Shown here: in pieces, positions 17,591 to 29,808 of the stretch
Layout: every line of letters begins with the position of its first letter
How positions within the stretch are numbered: position 1 is the first letter of the stretch
Source of the DNA: Actinomycetes bacterium
GTDB lineage: Bacteria > Actinomycetota > Actinomycetes > Nanopelagicales > Nanopelagicaceae
Reading direction: 5' to 3'
NCBI GenBank assembly: GCA_014190015.1
Contig: BJFT01000007.1
Coordinates: 1 to 43,696, forward strand
Length of the DNA stretch: 43,696 bases
Program-made: the position numbers and the translations under genes
Notes under the pieces: generated by a model
The model's database searches: none
Told to the model about the DNA's origin: nothing
What the model saw: the letters and a program-made list of their open reading frames with translations, nothing else

Positions 17591-17593
17591 AAT
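17588..17593 (+). promoter_or_regulatory. Putative -10 (TAGAAT) of a leaderless glyA promoter
   Basis: TAGAAT, six bases, then the glyA ATG at 17600. The hexamer overlaps the stop codon of the tsaC-like gene. No Shine-Dalgarno sequence is present before the ATG. Confidence 0.5.
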
Positions 17594-17599
17594 CTGCAA

Positions 17600-18865
17600 A
17601 TGACGAAAGATATTTTCTACGGGCCAGACTTCGATTTATTGAGCCAGCAAGATCCTGAGATCTCTTCAGTATTGCTCTCAGAACTCAAGCGCCAACAGAC
17701 AAACTTGCAATTAATCGCGAGTGAAAACTTTACTTCGCGGGCAGTGCTTGCAGCCCTTGGCTCAACTCTTTCCAACAAATACGCAGAAGGTTATCCAGGC
17801 AAGCGTTACTACGGTGGATGCGAAGAAGTAGATAAAGCAGAACACCTTGCCATTGAGCGCGCTAAATCTTTATTTGGCGCCGATCACGCAAACGTTCAAC
17901 CACACTCAGGTGCAAGTGCAAATATTGCGGTGTATCAAGCATTTACAAAACCTGGCGACACAGTTCTTGCAATGTCATTGCCACACGGTGGACACCTCAC
18001 ACACGGTTCTCCTGTTAATTTTTCCGGTAAGTGGTTTAACGTTGTTTCTTACGGCGTTCGCCAAGATACGGAACTCATCGATTATGACGAATTACGCGAC
18101 TTAGCAATTGCTAATAAGCCAAAGATGATTTGCTCAGGTGCGACCGCTTATCCAAGTCTTGTTGATTTTGAAAAGGTACGAGCAATCTGTGACGAAGTTG
18201 GCGCAATCATGTGGGTTGATGCTGCGCACTTCATTGGATTGGTTGCTGGAAAAGCGATTCCATCTCCGGTGCCGTATGCAGATGTAGTTTCATTTACAAC
18301 ACATAAAGTTTTACGTGGACCACGTGGTGGAATGATTCTTGCAAAAGAAGCACACGCTGCTGCAATTGATAAAGCAGTATTTCCTGGCATGCAAGGCGGA
18401 CCGATTATGTCTGCAGTTGCAGGTAAAGCTGTTGCACTCAAAGAGTGCGCAACTCCTGAATATCAAAAGTATGCAAAGGATGTCATCGTTAATGCGCAAG
18501 CACTCTGTACTGCACTTGAGGGCGAGGGAATGCGCGCAGTATCTGGCGGAACACAAACTCACTTAGCGTTGATTGATATTCGCGGAACTGGCGTAAATGG
18601 CAAGGTCGCTGACGAACGTTGCGGCCATGCAGGAATTGTTTTGAATAAGAATTCAATTCCTTTCGATCCCGAGAAGCCAGGAATCACTAGTGGTATTCGC
18701 GTTGGAACACCTGCGACAACTACACAGGGCATGGGCCTTGAAGAGATGAAGATCATTGCTTCATTGATTTCACGTGCAATCCGTAGCGAAGATCCAACGG
18801 TGTTGGCAGGAATTAAGAGCGAAGTTCACGCGTTAACTTCGAAATTCCCAATTTACAACGCATAG
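17600..18865 (+). CDS. glyA: Serine hydroxymethyltransferase
   Basis: Interconverts serine and glycine while charging tetrahydrofolate with a one-carbon unit; PLP-dependent. The 421-residue protein has LIASENFTSRAVL near the N-terminus, KYAEGYPGKRYYGGCE (60-75), PHSGASANIAVY and the PLP lysine at residue 236 in SFTTHKVLRGPRGG. Length and motifs are those of the bacterial enzyme. The 9-nt gap from the tsaC-like gene contains part of a good -10 element and no ribosome binding site, so glyA is probably transcribed on its own. Confidence 0.98.
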   Translation: MTKDIFYGPDFDLLSQQDPEISSVLLSELKRQQTNLQLIASENFTSRAVLAALGSTLSNKYAEGYPGKRYYGGCEEVDKAEHLAIERAKSLFGADHANVQPHSGASANIAVYQAFTKPGDTVLAMSLPHGGHLTHGSPVNFSGKWFNVVSYGVRQDTELIDYDELRDLAIANKPKMICSGATAYPSLVDFEKVRAICDEVGAIMWVDAAHFIGLVAGKAIPSPVPYADVVSFTTHKVLRGPRGGMILAKEAHAAAIDKAVFPGMQGGPIMSAVAGKAVALKECATPEYQKYAKDVIVNAQALCTALEGEGMRAVSGGTQTHLALIDIRGTGVNGKVADERCGHAGIVLNKNSIPFDPEKPGITSGIRVGTPATTTQGMGLEEMKIIASLISRAIRSEDPTVLAGIKSEVHALTSKFPIYNA

Positions 18866-18868
18866 ACT
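18863..18868 (+). promoter_or_regulatory. Putative -10 (TAGACT) of a leaderless wecA promoter
   Basis: TAGACT, six bases, then the ATG at 18875. It overlaps the glyA stop codon. There is no Shine-Dalgarno site before the ATG. Confidence 0.45.
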
Positions 18869-18874
18869 TACTCC

Positions 18875-19960
18875 ATGCGTGAGTACATGTTCACATTGCT
18901 GCTGTCTGCGGCGCTGTGTTATCTGATTACTCCATTCGTTAAAACTCTGGCAACCAAATTTGGCGCCGTCGCACTAGTGCGCACAAGAGATGTGCATACA
19001 TCACCAACTCCACGCTGGGGCGGCGTTGCAATGTGGGCTGCGATGTCTATCACTTTCATCATCGTGCAGCACCTAACACTTGTTGGAAAATCATTTGGTC
19101 ACGAAGCACAAGGAATTTTCTTAGCCGGAACATTTCTTGTTCTACTTGGCATGGCCGATGATCGCTTTCAATTAGATGCACTCACTAAGTTGGCGGGGCA
19201 GGCACTGGCTGCTGGGATCCTGCTCATCTATGGAATTCAAATCTTGTGGTTACCCATTAATGGAGTAATCACTCTGCCACCAAGCATCGGCCAGCTCGTC
19301 ACAGTTCTAATTGTCTTAGTCACAATTAACGCCGTTAACTTTATTGATGGCTTAGATGGATTAGCAGCGGGCATCGTCGCAATTGCAGGAGCGGCATTCT
19401 TTACCTTTGCTTATCTTTTGGCAGTGGTGTGGGGCTTTAGTCGCGCAGGTGCTCCTTCACTTATGACTGCCGTACTCATAGGAATATGCCTAGGTTTCTT
19501 GCCCCATAACTCACATCCAGCACGAATATTCATGGGCGATTCCGGATCTATGTTCTTAGGATTATTGCTGGCATCAGCTGCAATTACTTTAACTGGACAA
19601 GTCGATCCAAATGCAATTTCAGCAGTCGAAGCTGGGCCAACATTATTGCCACTGTTATTACCTTTTGCAGTTCTTGCAATTCCATTGGCAGATTTAGTTC
19701 TTGCAATTTCGCGACGCCTGCGTGCAGGTCGTTCACCTTTCGCGCCAGATAAAGATCACCTGCATCACAGATTGCTTTCTGCAGGAAATTCACATGTCAG
19801 AACTGCCGTGATCATGTACTTGTGGACTGCAACCCTTGCCTTTCCAATAACTATCTCTGCATTCGCACCAATGTGGGTTGCACTCTTAACTGCTGCAGTA
19901 CTAGCAACAATCACAATCGTTGTTACGCGAACTGGTAAAAAGGATTCGGTTTATGTCTGA
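18875..19960 (+). CDS. wecA: Undecaprenyl-phosphate sugar-1-phosphate transferase (WecA/Rfe/TagO type)
   Basis: A polytopic membrane enzyme that transfers GlcNAc-1-phosphate (or a related sugar phosphate) from UDP-sugar to undecaprenyl phosphate, starting synthesis of a cell-envelope glycopolymer. The 361-residue protein shows about ten to eleven membrane segments and the family motifs: Asp-Asp in GMADDRF (95-96), NFIDGLDGLAAG, the catalytic FMGDSGSMFLG and the histidine motif HLHHRLL near residue 295. The last motif is typical of WecA/TagO and separates it from MraY. It precedes the ATP synthase genes, as rfe does in mycobacteria (Rv1302). Its last codons overlap the start of the AtpI-like gene. 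Confidence 0.93.
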   Translation: MREYMFTLLLSAALCYLITPFVKTLATKFGAVALVRTRDVHTSPTPRWGGVAMWAAMSITFIIVQHLTLVGKSFGHEAQGIFLAGTFLVLLGMADDRFQLDALTKLAGQALAAGILLIYGIQILWLPINGVITLPPSIGQLVTVLIVLVTINAVNFIDGLDGLAAGIVAIAGAAFFTFAYLLAVVWGFSRAGAPSLMTAVLIGICLGFLPHNSHPARIFMGDSGSMFLGLLLASAAITLTGQVDPNAISAVEAGPTLLPLLLPFAVLAIPLADLVLAISRRLRAGRSPFAPDKDHLHHRLLSAGNSHVRTAVIMYLWTATLAFPITISAFAPMWVALLTAAVLATITIVVTRTGKKDSVYV

Positions 19961-20381
19961 TCAAAAGAGTACCGAGACCATTATGTTGCGTGGCGCCTTA
20001 GTGCCATCTCTTATAGTTGGCGTTATTGCAATAGCAATTAGTTCGATATTTGCTGGGTTGCCTGGTTTTCTTGGAGGACTAATCGCGCAATTTGTTGTGA
20101 TTATTTATTTTGCAATTCATATCGGAGTTTCTCGAATCGCTAGAAATCTCGATCCAATGAGCACCATGGCCCTTGCTGTATTTTCATACTTTGCGAAGCT
20201 ACTTTTTCTTGGAGTTTTTCTCTACTTGCTTAGTGCATTTACTTCACGCGAGAGCATCAACAGAACAACTTTTGGTGTAACGGCAATTGCGCTTACTTTT
20301 GCCTGGCTAGGTGGAGAAATTGCTAGTTTCATGAAATTGCGCATACATTTACCCCTGCCCGAAACAAACCCTAAAAAATAA
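19953..20381 (+). CDS. atpI: AtpI-like membrane protein upstream of the ATP synthase operon
   Basis: A 142-residue protein with four predicted membrane segments (about residues 14-32, 36-54, 70-92 and 103-124) and a short polar tail. It takes the place of the Rv1303-type gene between rfe and atpB in actinobacteria; that gene is related to ATP synthase protein I, which helps assemble the c-ring. The start at 19953 overlaps the wecA end by 8 nt (ATGTCTGA); an earlier in-frame start lies deeper inside wecA and is less likely. The sequence is weakly conserved, so function rests mostly on position and topology. Confidence 0.75.
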   Translation: MSDQKSTETIMLRGALVPSLIVGVIAIAISSIFAGLPGFLGGLIAQFVVIIYFAIHIGVSRIARNLDPMSTMALAVFSYFAKLLFLGVFLYLLSAFTSRESINRTTFGVTAIALTFAWLGGEIASFMKLRIHLPLPETNPKK

Positions 20382-20408
20382 AGTAGTCGCGGACAAAGGA
20401 GTTGGCAC

Positions 20409-20597
20409 ATGGCAACACGTGATGAAAATGCTGGGTGGTCAATCATCGGTTATTTACTCTCCGGACTACTTTTCTGGGGCGGAGTTGGCTGGGCTTTAGA
20501 TAGATGGCTCGGAACTACCTTTCTTCTTTTGACCGGCCTTCTCGTGGGGGCTGCTTCTGGTATTTACCTAGTCTGGCTTCGCTTCGGGCGCGAATAA
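20409..20597 (+). CDS. Small AtpZ/AtpI-family membrane protein
   Basis: A 62-residue protein with two membrane helices (about 11-29 and 35-57) separated by a short loop WALDRWLGTTF. The pattern of glycines and the Asp in the loop resemble AtpZ/AtpI-family proteins, which with AtpI have been proposed to help ATP synthase assembly and Mg2+/Ca2+ handling. CAAAGGAG seven to eight bases before the ATG is one of the best ribosome binding sites here. It lies between the AtpI-like gene and atpB, so the window carries two small atp accessory genes. Confidence 0.75.
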   Translation: MATRDENAGWSIIGYLLSGLLFWGGVGWALDRWLGTTFLLLTGLLVGAASGIYLVWLRFGRE

Positions 20598-20740
20598 CTG
20601 CACTTCAGCGGCTCCAAGCCCACCCTTTTTCCGATTTCACAGGCGGGACTTTTCCCCATAAGGTTGCCTGCAGAACGCATCCCCAGCGTCTAACTGATAA
20701 GTCCGTTTGATTTCATTCGAGTTTGTTTGAAGGAGTGTGC

Positions 20741-21529
20741 GTGCGCTCGTTAGTGGTTTTAAGCGCAGAGGGTGAAGGCTTCGTCCCACCTAGTAGCAAC
20801 GACTTCGAACTCCCACCAATTTTTGGTGACAATGTTTTTACTACAAAACCTATTTTTCTAGTTTTTCTCTCAGTAATTTTAGTTTCAGTCTTTTTTATTC
20901 TTTCTTCTCGTAAAGCTTCGATCGTTCCTTCTAAATTCCAATTCGCCGGCGAAAGCATTTATGCATTCGTGCGCAATGATTTAGCAAGAGATGTTATCGG
21001 CCATGACTTCATGCGCTTTGTTCCATACCTCTTTACACTCTTCACATTTATTTTGACTAACAACATCTTCGGAATTGTTCCGTTCTTGCAATTCCCAACA
21101 ATGTCTCGTGTTTCATTCCCATACGTCTTGGCCGCGAGCGTTTACTTAGTTTTCCACTACGTTGGAATTCGCAAGCAAGGTGCCTGGAAATACTTTAAAG
21201 AGATCATGTTCATGCCTGGCGTTCCAAAGGCTGCATACATTCTTATTACACCGCTTGAGTTGCTGACATTCTTACTTGTTCGCCCACTAACTCTTTCACT
21301 TCGTTTATTTGCGAATATGTTTGCAGGTCACTTGCTCCTGCTCGTCTTTATCCTGGGTGGAGAACATCTCCTCCAAGGTGTTATTGGTTTGAAGTTAATC
21401 AGTCCGTTTGCCTTCTTTATCGGCATCGTTCTGACTTTCTTTGAATTCATGGTCCAGTGTCTACAGGCGTACATCTTTACTCTGTTGGCAGCTCTATACA
21501 TCGCCGGCGCCCTTGCCGACGAGCACTAA
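20741..21529 (+). CDS. atpB: ATP synthase subunit a (F0)
   Basis: Membrane subunit forming the proton half-channels against the c-ring. It is about 262 residues when started at GTG 20741, chosen because GAAGGAG (20729-20735) lies five bases before it; an in-frame TTG at 20723 would lie upstream of that site. The essential Arg is in RPLTLSLRLFANMFAGH, followed by the conserved last helices with FEFMVQCLQAYIFTLL. The 143-nt gap after the small AtpZ-like gene is among the longest here and may hold a promoter, but I see no convincing -10/-35 pair. First structural gene of atpBEFHAGDC. Confidence 0.95.
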   Translation: MRSLVVLSAEGEGFVPPSSNDFELPPIFGDNVFTTKPIFLVFLSVILVSVFFILSSRKASIVPSKFQFAGESIYAFVRNDLARDVIGHDFMRFVPYLFTLFTFILTNNIFGIVPFLQFPTMSRVSFPYVLAASVYLVFHYVGIRKQGAWKYFKEIMFMPGVPKAAYILITPLELLTFLLVRPLTLSLRLFANMFAGHLLLLVFILGGEHLLQGVIGLKLISPFAFFIGIVLTFFEFMVQCLQAYIFTLLAALYIAGALADEH

Positions 21530-21568
21530 TTAGGTACACACCTAAAGAAAAGAAAAAAGGAGAAAAAA

Positions 21569-21772
21569 ATGGAAGGCACACTTAACCTGGTCGGTTTTGG
21601 CCTCGCAGCAATCGGTCCTGGTATCGCAACTGGACTTATCTTCGCCGCATACATCAATGGCGTTGCTCGTCAACCAGAAGCACGCAGCGTTCTACAGCCA
21701 ATCGCGTTCCTTGGATTCGCACTTGCTGAAGCGCTTGCACTCTTCGGTCTCGTTCTCGCATTCGTTCTCTAA
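21569..21772 (+). CDS. atpE: ATP synthase subunit c (F0)
   Basis: The ring-forming proteolipid that carries protons. At 67 residues it is shorter than most (often 70-81). Helix 1 is Gly/Ala-rich ([16 protein letters not shown]), the polar loop is ARQPEA (34-39) and helix 2 carries the ion-binding Glu54 in [12 protein letters not shown]. There is no Gln/Ser-Thr set typical of sodium-binding c subunits, so H+ is expected. AAAGGAG upstream is an excellent ribosome binding site, which fits the high stoichiometry needed. Confidence 0.97.
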   Translation: MEGTLNLVGFGLAAIGPGIATGLIFAAYINGVARQPEARSVLQPIAFLGFALAEALALFGLVLAFVL

Positions 21773-21802
21773 TAGCAAACGCACTAACTAAAGAGCTAAT
21801 AG

Positions 21803-22351
<549 letters not shown>

Positions 22352-22373
22352 GTAAAGGAAACAGGAACTAGTA

Positions 22374-23210
22374 ATGAGAAATCACTTCGGTGGCAGAAGC
22401 CGTCAATCACTTGTGGTTGCACGTGGCTTCATTGATGCTGCAGCAAAAGGCTCAACAGCCGATGCTGCATCTGCGCTCTCCACTGAACTCTTCTTTATTA
22501 CTTCAGTTCTTAGTTCAAACATCTCATTGCGTCGAGCGGTCAATGATCCTTCACGTGATGCAAAATCAAAGGCAGTACTGCTTAAGGAAATTTTCGGAAA
22601 GAGCGTTGGCGCATCTGCACTAAACGTAATCACTGGCGTCAGTGAGCTGCGCTGGTCAGCCTCTTCCGATCTTGTAGAAGTACTAGAACAACTAGCAATC
22701 GAAGCGGAAGCATCAGCTGCAAATATCGCAAATGAATTAGATCGAGTAGAAAGCGAGCTCTTCACAGTAGCTCGCGCTATCTCAACATCTTTTGAATTGC
22801 GTAGCGCCTTGATCACCGCAGGAGCAGGTAAAGCCAAGTCAGCTCTCATCGCAGATCTACTTGGAAAGAACTCATCATCATCGACAATCAAACTCGTCAA
22901 CCACGTTGTAAATAACTGGCGTGCACGAAGTGTTGAAGCCGCTTTTGATGATTACCAATACGCACTTGCCGCACGTCGCAACCGCCTCATCGCAGTTGCT
23001 CGCACAGCAGTAGCGCTTTCATCTGCTCAGTACGACCGCTTAGTGGCAGCACTAACACAACAACTTGGCCAACCAGTTCGCGTAAATGTTGAAGTTGATC
23101 CATCTGTAATCGGTGGACTTTCAGTCAAATTCGCTGATGAATTAGTTGATGGAACACTCGTAAATCGCATCGCATCAGCAGGTCGCACACTTGCTGGTAA
23201 GAGTGCGTAA
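22374..23210 (+). CDS. atpH: ATP synthase subunit delta (F1)
   Basis: Links the peripheral stalk to the top of F1. The 278-residue length agrees with the long actinobacterial delta rather than the 180-residue form of E. coli. The N-terminal helical bundle spans about residues 1-110, and the extra central region is helical and Ala/Glu-rich. The C-terminal OSCP signature (GQPVRVNVEVDPSVIGGLSVKFADELVDGT region) lies at about 225-265. It lies 22 nt after atpF; the Shine-Dalgarno site AGGAAC is moderate. Confidence 0.95.
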   Translation: MRNHFGGRSRQSLVVARGFIDAAAKGSTADAASALSTELFFITSVLSSNISLRRAVNDPSRDAKSKAVLLKEIFGKSVGASALNVITGVSELRWSASSDLVEVLEQLAIEAEASAANIANELDRVESELFTVARAISTSFELRSALITAGAGKAKSALIADLLGKNSSSSTIKLVNHVVNNWRARSVEAAFDDYQYALAARRNRLIAVARTAVALSSAQYDRLVAALTQQLGQPVRVNVEVDPSVIGGLSVKFADELVDGTLVNRIASAGRTLAGKSA

Positions 23211-23252
23211 AGAAGATTTAACTAGAGAAGAAAAAGGAAAAGGGAGAAAAAA

Positions 23253-24893
23253 ATGGCGGAGCTAACGATCCGACCTGATGAAATCCGTGATGCACTCGCG
23301 AATTTTGTTAAGTCATACGATCCAGGCGTTGCAGCTCGAGACGAAGTAGGAACTGTTAGCCAAGCTGGTGACGGTATTGCTCGCGTCGAAGGTCTGCCTT
23401 CAACAATGGCGAACGAACTCGTGAAGTTTGAGAACGGAACACTAGGACTTGCACTCAACCTCGACGTCCGCGAAATCGGTGTTGTTATCTTGGGTGGTTA
23501 CGAAGGAATTGAAGAAGGAACATCAGTACGCGGAACAGGTGAAGTTCTCTCTGTTCCAGTTGGTGATGCCTTCCTTGGTCGCGTGGTTGATCCACTCGGT
23601 CGTCCAATCGATGGCAAAGGCGAAATTAAAGCTGATGCACGTCGCGCACTTGAATTGCAGGCTCCCTCTGTAGTTCAACGTCAACCAGTTAAGGAACCAC
23701 TTGCAACTGGTATCAAAGCTATTGACTCAATGACTGCGATTGGTCGTGGACAGCGTCAGTTGATTATCGGTGACCGCCAAACCGGTAAAACAGCTGTTGC
23801 AATTGACACAATCATTAACCAACGCGAAAACTGGAAGTCTGGAGATCCAAAGAAGCAGGTAAAGTGCATTTACGTTGCTATTGGTCAAAAGGGTTCAACA
23901 ATTGCATCCGTTAAGGGTGCACTTGAAGAAGCTGGTGCAATGGAATACACAACCATCGTTGCATCCCCTGCATCAGATCCAGCAGGATTTAAATACCTCG
24001 CTCCTTACACCGGTTCTGCAATTGGTCAGCACTGGATGTACAAGGGCGAGCACGTTCTTATTGTTTTTGATGATTTATCAAAGCAAGCTGAGGCTTATCG
24101 TTCGGTCTCATTGTTGCTACGTCGTCCACCAGGTCGCGAAGCATACCCAGGCGATGTTTTCTACTTGCACTCACGTCTTCTAGAACGTTGCGCAAAACTC
24201 TCTGACGAGTTGGGCGGCGGTTCAATGACTGGACTTCCAATTATTGAAACTAAGGGAAATGACGTATCTGCGTTTATTCCTACAAACGTTATTTCTATTA
24301 CAGATGGTCAGTGCTTCCTTGAAACAGATCTCTTTAACGCAGGCGTACGCCCAGCGATTAACGTAGGTGTTTCTGTTTCTCGTGTAGGTAGCTCAGCGCA
24401 AACAAAGGCGATGAAGAAGATCGCTGGTCGTTTGCGTCTTGACCTTGCACAGTTCCGCGAACTCGAAGCTTTCGCAGCATTCGGTTCTGATCTAGATGCT
24501 GCATCAAAGGCACAGCTAGAACGCGGCGCTCGCATGGTTGAACTACTTAAGCAAGGTCAGTACTCACCGTATTCACTAGAACGTCAGATTGCATCTATTT
24601 GGGCTGGAACTACTGGAAAGCTCGATGATGTTGCAGTGGCGGATATTCGCCGCTTTGAATCAGAACTTCTTGATTTCATTGCTCGCGAACGCAAAGCAAT
24701 CTTCGATGTGATTTCAGAGACCAAGCAACTAGAAGATGACACAGTTAAGTCACTCGAAGAAGCTGTTTCTGCATTTAAGAAGATCTTCGTTCCAAGTGTT
24801 TCTGCTGCAGTTAATGAAGCAGAAGCGGATGCTCTTGAAGGCGTTGAGGCAGAACAAATTACTAAGCACGTGCCACCGGCGGTGAAGAAGTAA
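23253..24893 (+). CDS. atpA: ATP synthase subunit alpha (F1)
   Basis: Non-catalytic nucleotide-binding subunit of the F1 hexamer. The 546-residue protein has the beta-barrel N-domain, a Walker A GDRQTGKT (173-180), and the arginine finger in [11 protein letters not shown] near residue 375, which completes the catalytic site on beta. A charged C-terminal tail ([15 protein letters not shown]) extends it beyond the 510 residues usual in E. coli, as in other actinobacteria. GGGAGA precedes the ATG. Confidence 0.98.
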   Translation: MAELTIRPDEIRDALANFVKSYDPGVAARDEVGTVSQAGDGIARVEGLPSTMANELVKFENGTLGLALNLDVREIGVVILGGYEGIEEGTSVRGTGEVLSVPVGDAFLGRVVDPLGRPIDGKGEIKADARRALELQAPSVVQRQPVKEPLATGIKAIDSMTAIGRGQRQLIIGDRQTGKTAVAIDTIINQRENWKSGDPKKQVKCIYVAIGQKGSTIASVKGALEEAGAMEYTTIVASPASDPAGFKYLAPYTGSAIGQHWMYKGEHVLIVFDDLSKQAEAYRSVSLLLRRPPGREAYPGDVFYLHSRLLERCAKLSDELGGGSMTGLPIIETKGNDVSAFIPTNVISITDGQCFLETDLFNAGVRPAINVGVSVSRVGSSAQTKAMKKIAGRLRLDLAQFRELEAFAAFGSDLDAASKAQLERGARMVELLKQGQYSPYSLERQIASIWAGTTGKLDDVAVADIRRFESELLDFIARERKAIFDVISETKQLEDDTVKSLEEAVSAFKKIFVPSVSAAVNEAEADALEGVEAEQITKHVPPAVKK

Positions 24894-24896
24894 AAA

Positions 24897-27244
<2,348 letters not shown>

Positions 27245-27250
27245 TAACAA

Positions 27251-27505
27251 ATGACACTTAACGTCGAATTAGTATCGCCACAAGAGCGAGTCTGGTCAGG
27301 GCAAGCAAAGTTCATCTCTGCTCGCACTATCGAAGGTGATCTGGGTGTATTGCCAGATCACGCTCCGCTCTTTGGCGTACTAGTCGACGGTGTTGTCCGC
27401 ATAGATGGCGTTGATGGGACTTCCAAAGAATTTAACATTCACGGTGGTTTTATCTCAGTTTCAAATAATCGCGTTTCAATTCTTACTGAATCAACAAATA
27501 AATAG
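27251..27505 (+). CDS. atpC: ATP synthase subunit epsilon, short form without the C-terminal helices
   Basis: Rotor subunit that contacts gamma and the c-ring. The 84 residues cover only the N-terminal beta-sandwich: LNVELVSPQERVWSGQAKFI, then GDLGVLPDHAPLFGVL and GGFISVSNNRVSIL. The usual protein is 120-140 residues, and the missing part is the two-helix domain that inhibits ATP hydrolysis. The reading frame ends cleanly in TAG with no remnant helix coding after it: only 20 nt separate it from the convergent glpX. Regulation of this ATP synthase must therefore rely on other means. Last gene of the operon. Confidence 0.95.
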   Translation: MTLNVELVSPQERVWSGQAKFISARTIEGDLGVLPDHAPLFGVLVDGVVRIDGVDGTSKEFNIHGGFISVSNNRVSILTESTNK

Positions 27506-27525
27506 TAAGTAAAAGTTGCAGCGCC

Positions 27526-28485
27526 TTATTTAAGGTGATGTTCCGTCTGAATTAAGCGCACGGTCTGCGATTTTCCACGCATAACCAGTGACTCACTAAT
27601 TGATCCGTATGACGTGTATCTAATTCCGCGAAGTAATTCACCATCAGTTATGCCTGTTGCGGATAAGAAAACATCCTCGGAATTAATTAAATCTCGCGTT
27701 GAAAGAACTTTCTTGAGGTCGTGGCCGGCAGCAATTGCACGCTCTTTTTCGTCGGCATCTTTTGGATGAAGCAATCCTTGAATGGAACCACCTAAACAAA
27801 TCATCGCAGCAGCGGTGATAACTCCTTCAGGCGTTCCACCGATTCCCATAAGTAAATCAATTCCTGTTTCGGGACGTGCAGTCTCAATCGCTGCTGCAAC
27901 ATCGCCATCTTGAATCAATCTGATGCGTGCGCCTGCTTCACGGATCTCTTTAAGCAATACATCATGACGAGGACGGTTGAGAACAACGACAGTTATGTCA
28001 GAAACGCTCATACCTTTTGCTTTTGCAACGGCTTGAATATTCGCTTTTGTGCTCGCGTTGATATCAATAACTCCAGCTGCTTCTGGGCCGGTGACAATCT
28101 TATTCATGTAGAAAACTGCTGATGGGTCATACATCGATCCACGGGGCGCCAAAGCAATGACACTGATTGCGCCATTCATTCCATTTGCTGTCAGTGACGT
28201 TCCATCAATCGGATCAACTGCAACATCGCACGCAGGTCCAAGACCATTTCCAACTTCTTCACCGTTATGTAGCATCGGTGCATCATCTTTTTCACCTTCA
28301 CCAATAACAACAACGCCTGACATATCAACAGTGTTAATCATCTGTCTCATGGCTTGCACTGCTGCTTGATCCGCTAAATTCTTTTCCCCACGACCAACCC
28401 ATGGCGCCGCAGCTATTGCAGCGGTTTCAGTTACACGGACAAGTTCGAGAGCAAGGTTGCGATCTGGATTTTGTGGAGTACTCAT
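27526..28485 (-). CDS. glpX: Fructose-1,6-bisphosphatase, class II
   Basis: Gluconeogenic phosphatase producing fructose 6-phosphate. The 319-residue protein has the GlpX motifs [11 protein letters not shown] (about 61-71) and the metal-binding [22 protein letters not shown] region (about 91-112). Actinobacteria usually rely on this class as their main FBPase. Its start lies two bases after the murA stop, so it is probably co-transcribed with murA. It converges on atpC. Confidence 0.95.
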   Translation of the reverse strand: MSTPQNPDRNLALELVRVTETAAIAAAPWVGRGEKNLADQAAVQAMRQMINTVDMSGVVVIGEGEKDDAPMLHNGEEVGNGLGPACDVAVDPIDGTSLTANGMNGAISVIALAPRGSMYDPSAVFYMNKIVTGPEAAGVIDINASTKANIQAVAKAKGMSVSDITVVVLNRPRHDVLLKEIREAGARIRLIQDGDVAAAIETARPETGIDLLMGIGGTPEGVITAAAMICLGGSIQGLLHPKDADEKERAIAAGHDLKKVLSTRDLINSEDVFLSATGITDGELLRGIRYTSYGSISESLVMRGKSQTVRLIQTEHHLK

Positions 28486-28487
28486 GT

Positions 28488-29747
28488 TTATTCACGGACC
28501 ACATCTGCGCCGAGTGCGCGCAATTGTTCTGCAAAGTTTGGATATCCGCGATCAACATGGAAGGCACCATCAACAGTAGTTTCGCCTTCGCTAACCAGTG
28601 CTGCCAATACCAAGCCAGCACCTGCTCTGATATCTGTTGCTTCAACAGGTGCCCCAGATAGCTGAGAAATACCGTGAATTGAGGCGTGATGGCCATCGAC
28701 AGTGATCTGTGCGCCTAAGCGAGTTAACTCATTGACGAACATAAAGCGAGACTCAAATACGTTTTCAGTAACTATGGCATCCCCTGTTGCAATCGAGTTA
28801 AGCGCAATAACCATCGGCAATAAATCTGTTGGAAAACCTGGGTAGGGAAGTGTTGATACATCGATTGATTGTGGACGTGAATCCATACGCACGCGAATTC
28901 CATCATCAGTGCTCGTGATAATTGCACCAGCTGAAGTTAACTTCTCGAGCGGAATCTCAAGATCTTGTGGACGCGCTCCGCGAATTGTGATGTCTCCTTG
29001 AGTCATCACAGCAGCAAATGCCCATGTGCCCGTGATGATGCGATCGGCAATTGTTGCATGCGTTGCTGGGCTTAACTTTTTCACACCTTCAATCGTGATA
29101 ATTGGTGAACCCAGTCCGCTTATTTTTGCTCCCATTGAAATGAGAAATTCACCGAGATCAACGATGTCAGGTTCGCGTGCAGCGTTATCAATTGTTGTTG
29201 TGCCCTTAGCCAATACAGCCGCAGTCATAATATTTTCAGTTGCACCAACACTTGGGAAATCTAATTCAATCGTTGCACCCTTTAAACCATTTGGTGCTTC
29301 TGCAACAACATAACCATGTTCGATATGGGCTTTTGCACCGAGTGCTTCTAAACCTTTGATGTGAAAATCTAAACCGCGTGAACCAATTGCGTCACCGCCA
29401 GGTAGTGCGACATCTGCTTGTCCGGTTCGTGCAACAAGTGGACCAAGAACATTTATTGATGCGCGCATTTTTCGAACCAAGTCATAGTCTGCGCGATGGC
29501 CTGGATTTTCCGGAACATTAATAGTTAACTCGGAGCCGCTGCGTTCTACAGAACATCCCAATCGAGTGAGCAAGTCCGCCATGATGTCTACATCTGCAAT
29601 GTCTGGAACGTTGGTGATTTTTGAAGTTCCAGGTGCCAAAAGAGATGCGGCCATTAATTTAAGAACGGAGTTTTTAGCACCGGTGATGTGGACTTCGCCG
29701 CGAAGACGGGCGCCACCTTGGACGCGAAAATGATCATTAGTGGCCAT
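28488..29747 (-). CDS. murA: UDP-N-acetylglucosamine 1-carboxyvinyltransferase, Asp-type active site
   Basis: First committed step of peptidoglycan synthesis: transfer of enolpyruvate from PEP to UDP-GlcNAc. The 419-residue protein has GAKN (23-26) with the catalytic Lys, the [13 protein letters not shown] segment and a loop [10 protein letters not shown] where residue 119 is Asp instead of the Cys alkylated by fosfomycin. That substitution is the one found in Mycobacterium tuberculosis MurA and makes the enzyme intrinsically fosfomycin-resistant. The ATG at 29747 is chosen over one 33 nt upstream because AAAGGGGGTG sits just before it. Upstream gene of a probable murA-glpX unit, divergent from the adenosyltransferase gene. 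Confidence 0.96.
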   Translation of the reverse strand: MATNDHFRVQGGARLRGEVHITGAKNSVLKLMAASLLAPGTSKITNVPDIADVDIMADLLTRLGCSVERSGSELTINVPENPGHRADYDLVRKMRASINVLGPLVARTGQADVALPGGDAIGSRGLDFHIKGLEALGAKAHIEHGYVVAEAPNGLKGATIELDFPSVGATENIMTAAVLAKGTTTIDNAAREPDIVDLGEFLISMGAKISGLGSPIITIEGVKKLSPATHATIADRIITGTWAFAAVMTQGDITIRGARPQDLEIPLEKLTSAGAIITSTDDGIRVRMDSRPQSIDVSTLPYPGFPTDLLPMVIALNSIATGDAIVTENVFESRFMFVNELTRLGAQITVDGHHASIHGISQLSGAPVEATDIRAGAGLVLAALVSEGETTVDGAFHVDRGYPNFAEQLRALGADVVRE

Positions 29748-29796
29748 GGTGACACCCCCTTTTCGATTATGAGTGGTCACATCGTAACTCTCCTAA

Positions 29797-29802
29797 TAGG
29801 CT
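29797..29802 (+). promoter_or_regulatory. Putative -10 (TAGGCT) of a leaderless promoter for the adenosyltransferase gene
   Basis: TAGGCT, six bases, then ATG at 29809; no Shine-Dalgarno site. It lies in the 61-nt gap between divergent murA and the adenosyltransferase gene. Confidence 0.45.
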
Positions 29803-29808
29803 CCACCC

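Noticed and set aside
20723-20740. TTG start for atpB
   Set aside because: The GAAGGAG ribosome binding site lies downstream of this TTG and points to the GTG at 20741.
29748-29796. GGTGAC ... GTCAC inverted repeat in the murA/pduO gap
   Set aside because: Short arms with a long spacer; can easily occur by chance and overlaps the murA ribosome binding site.
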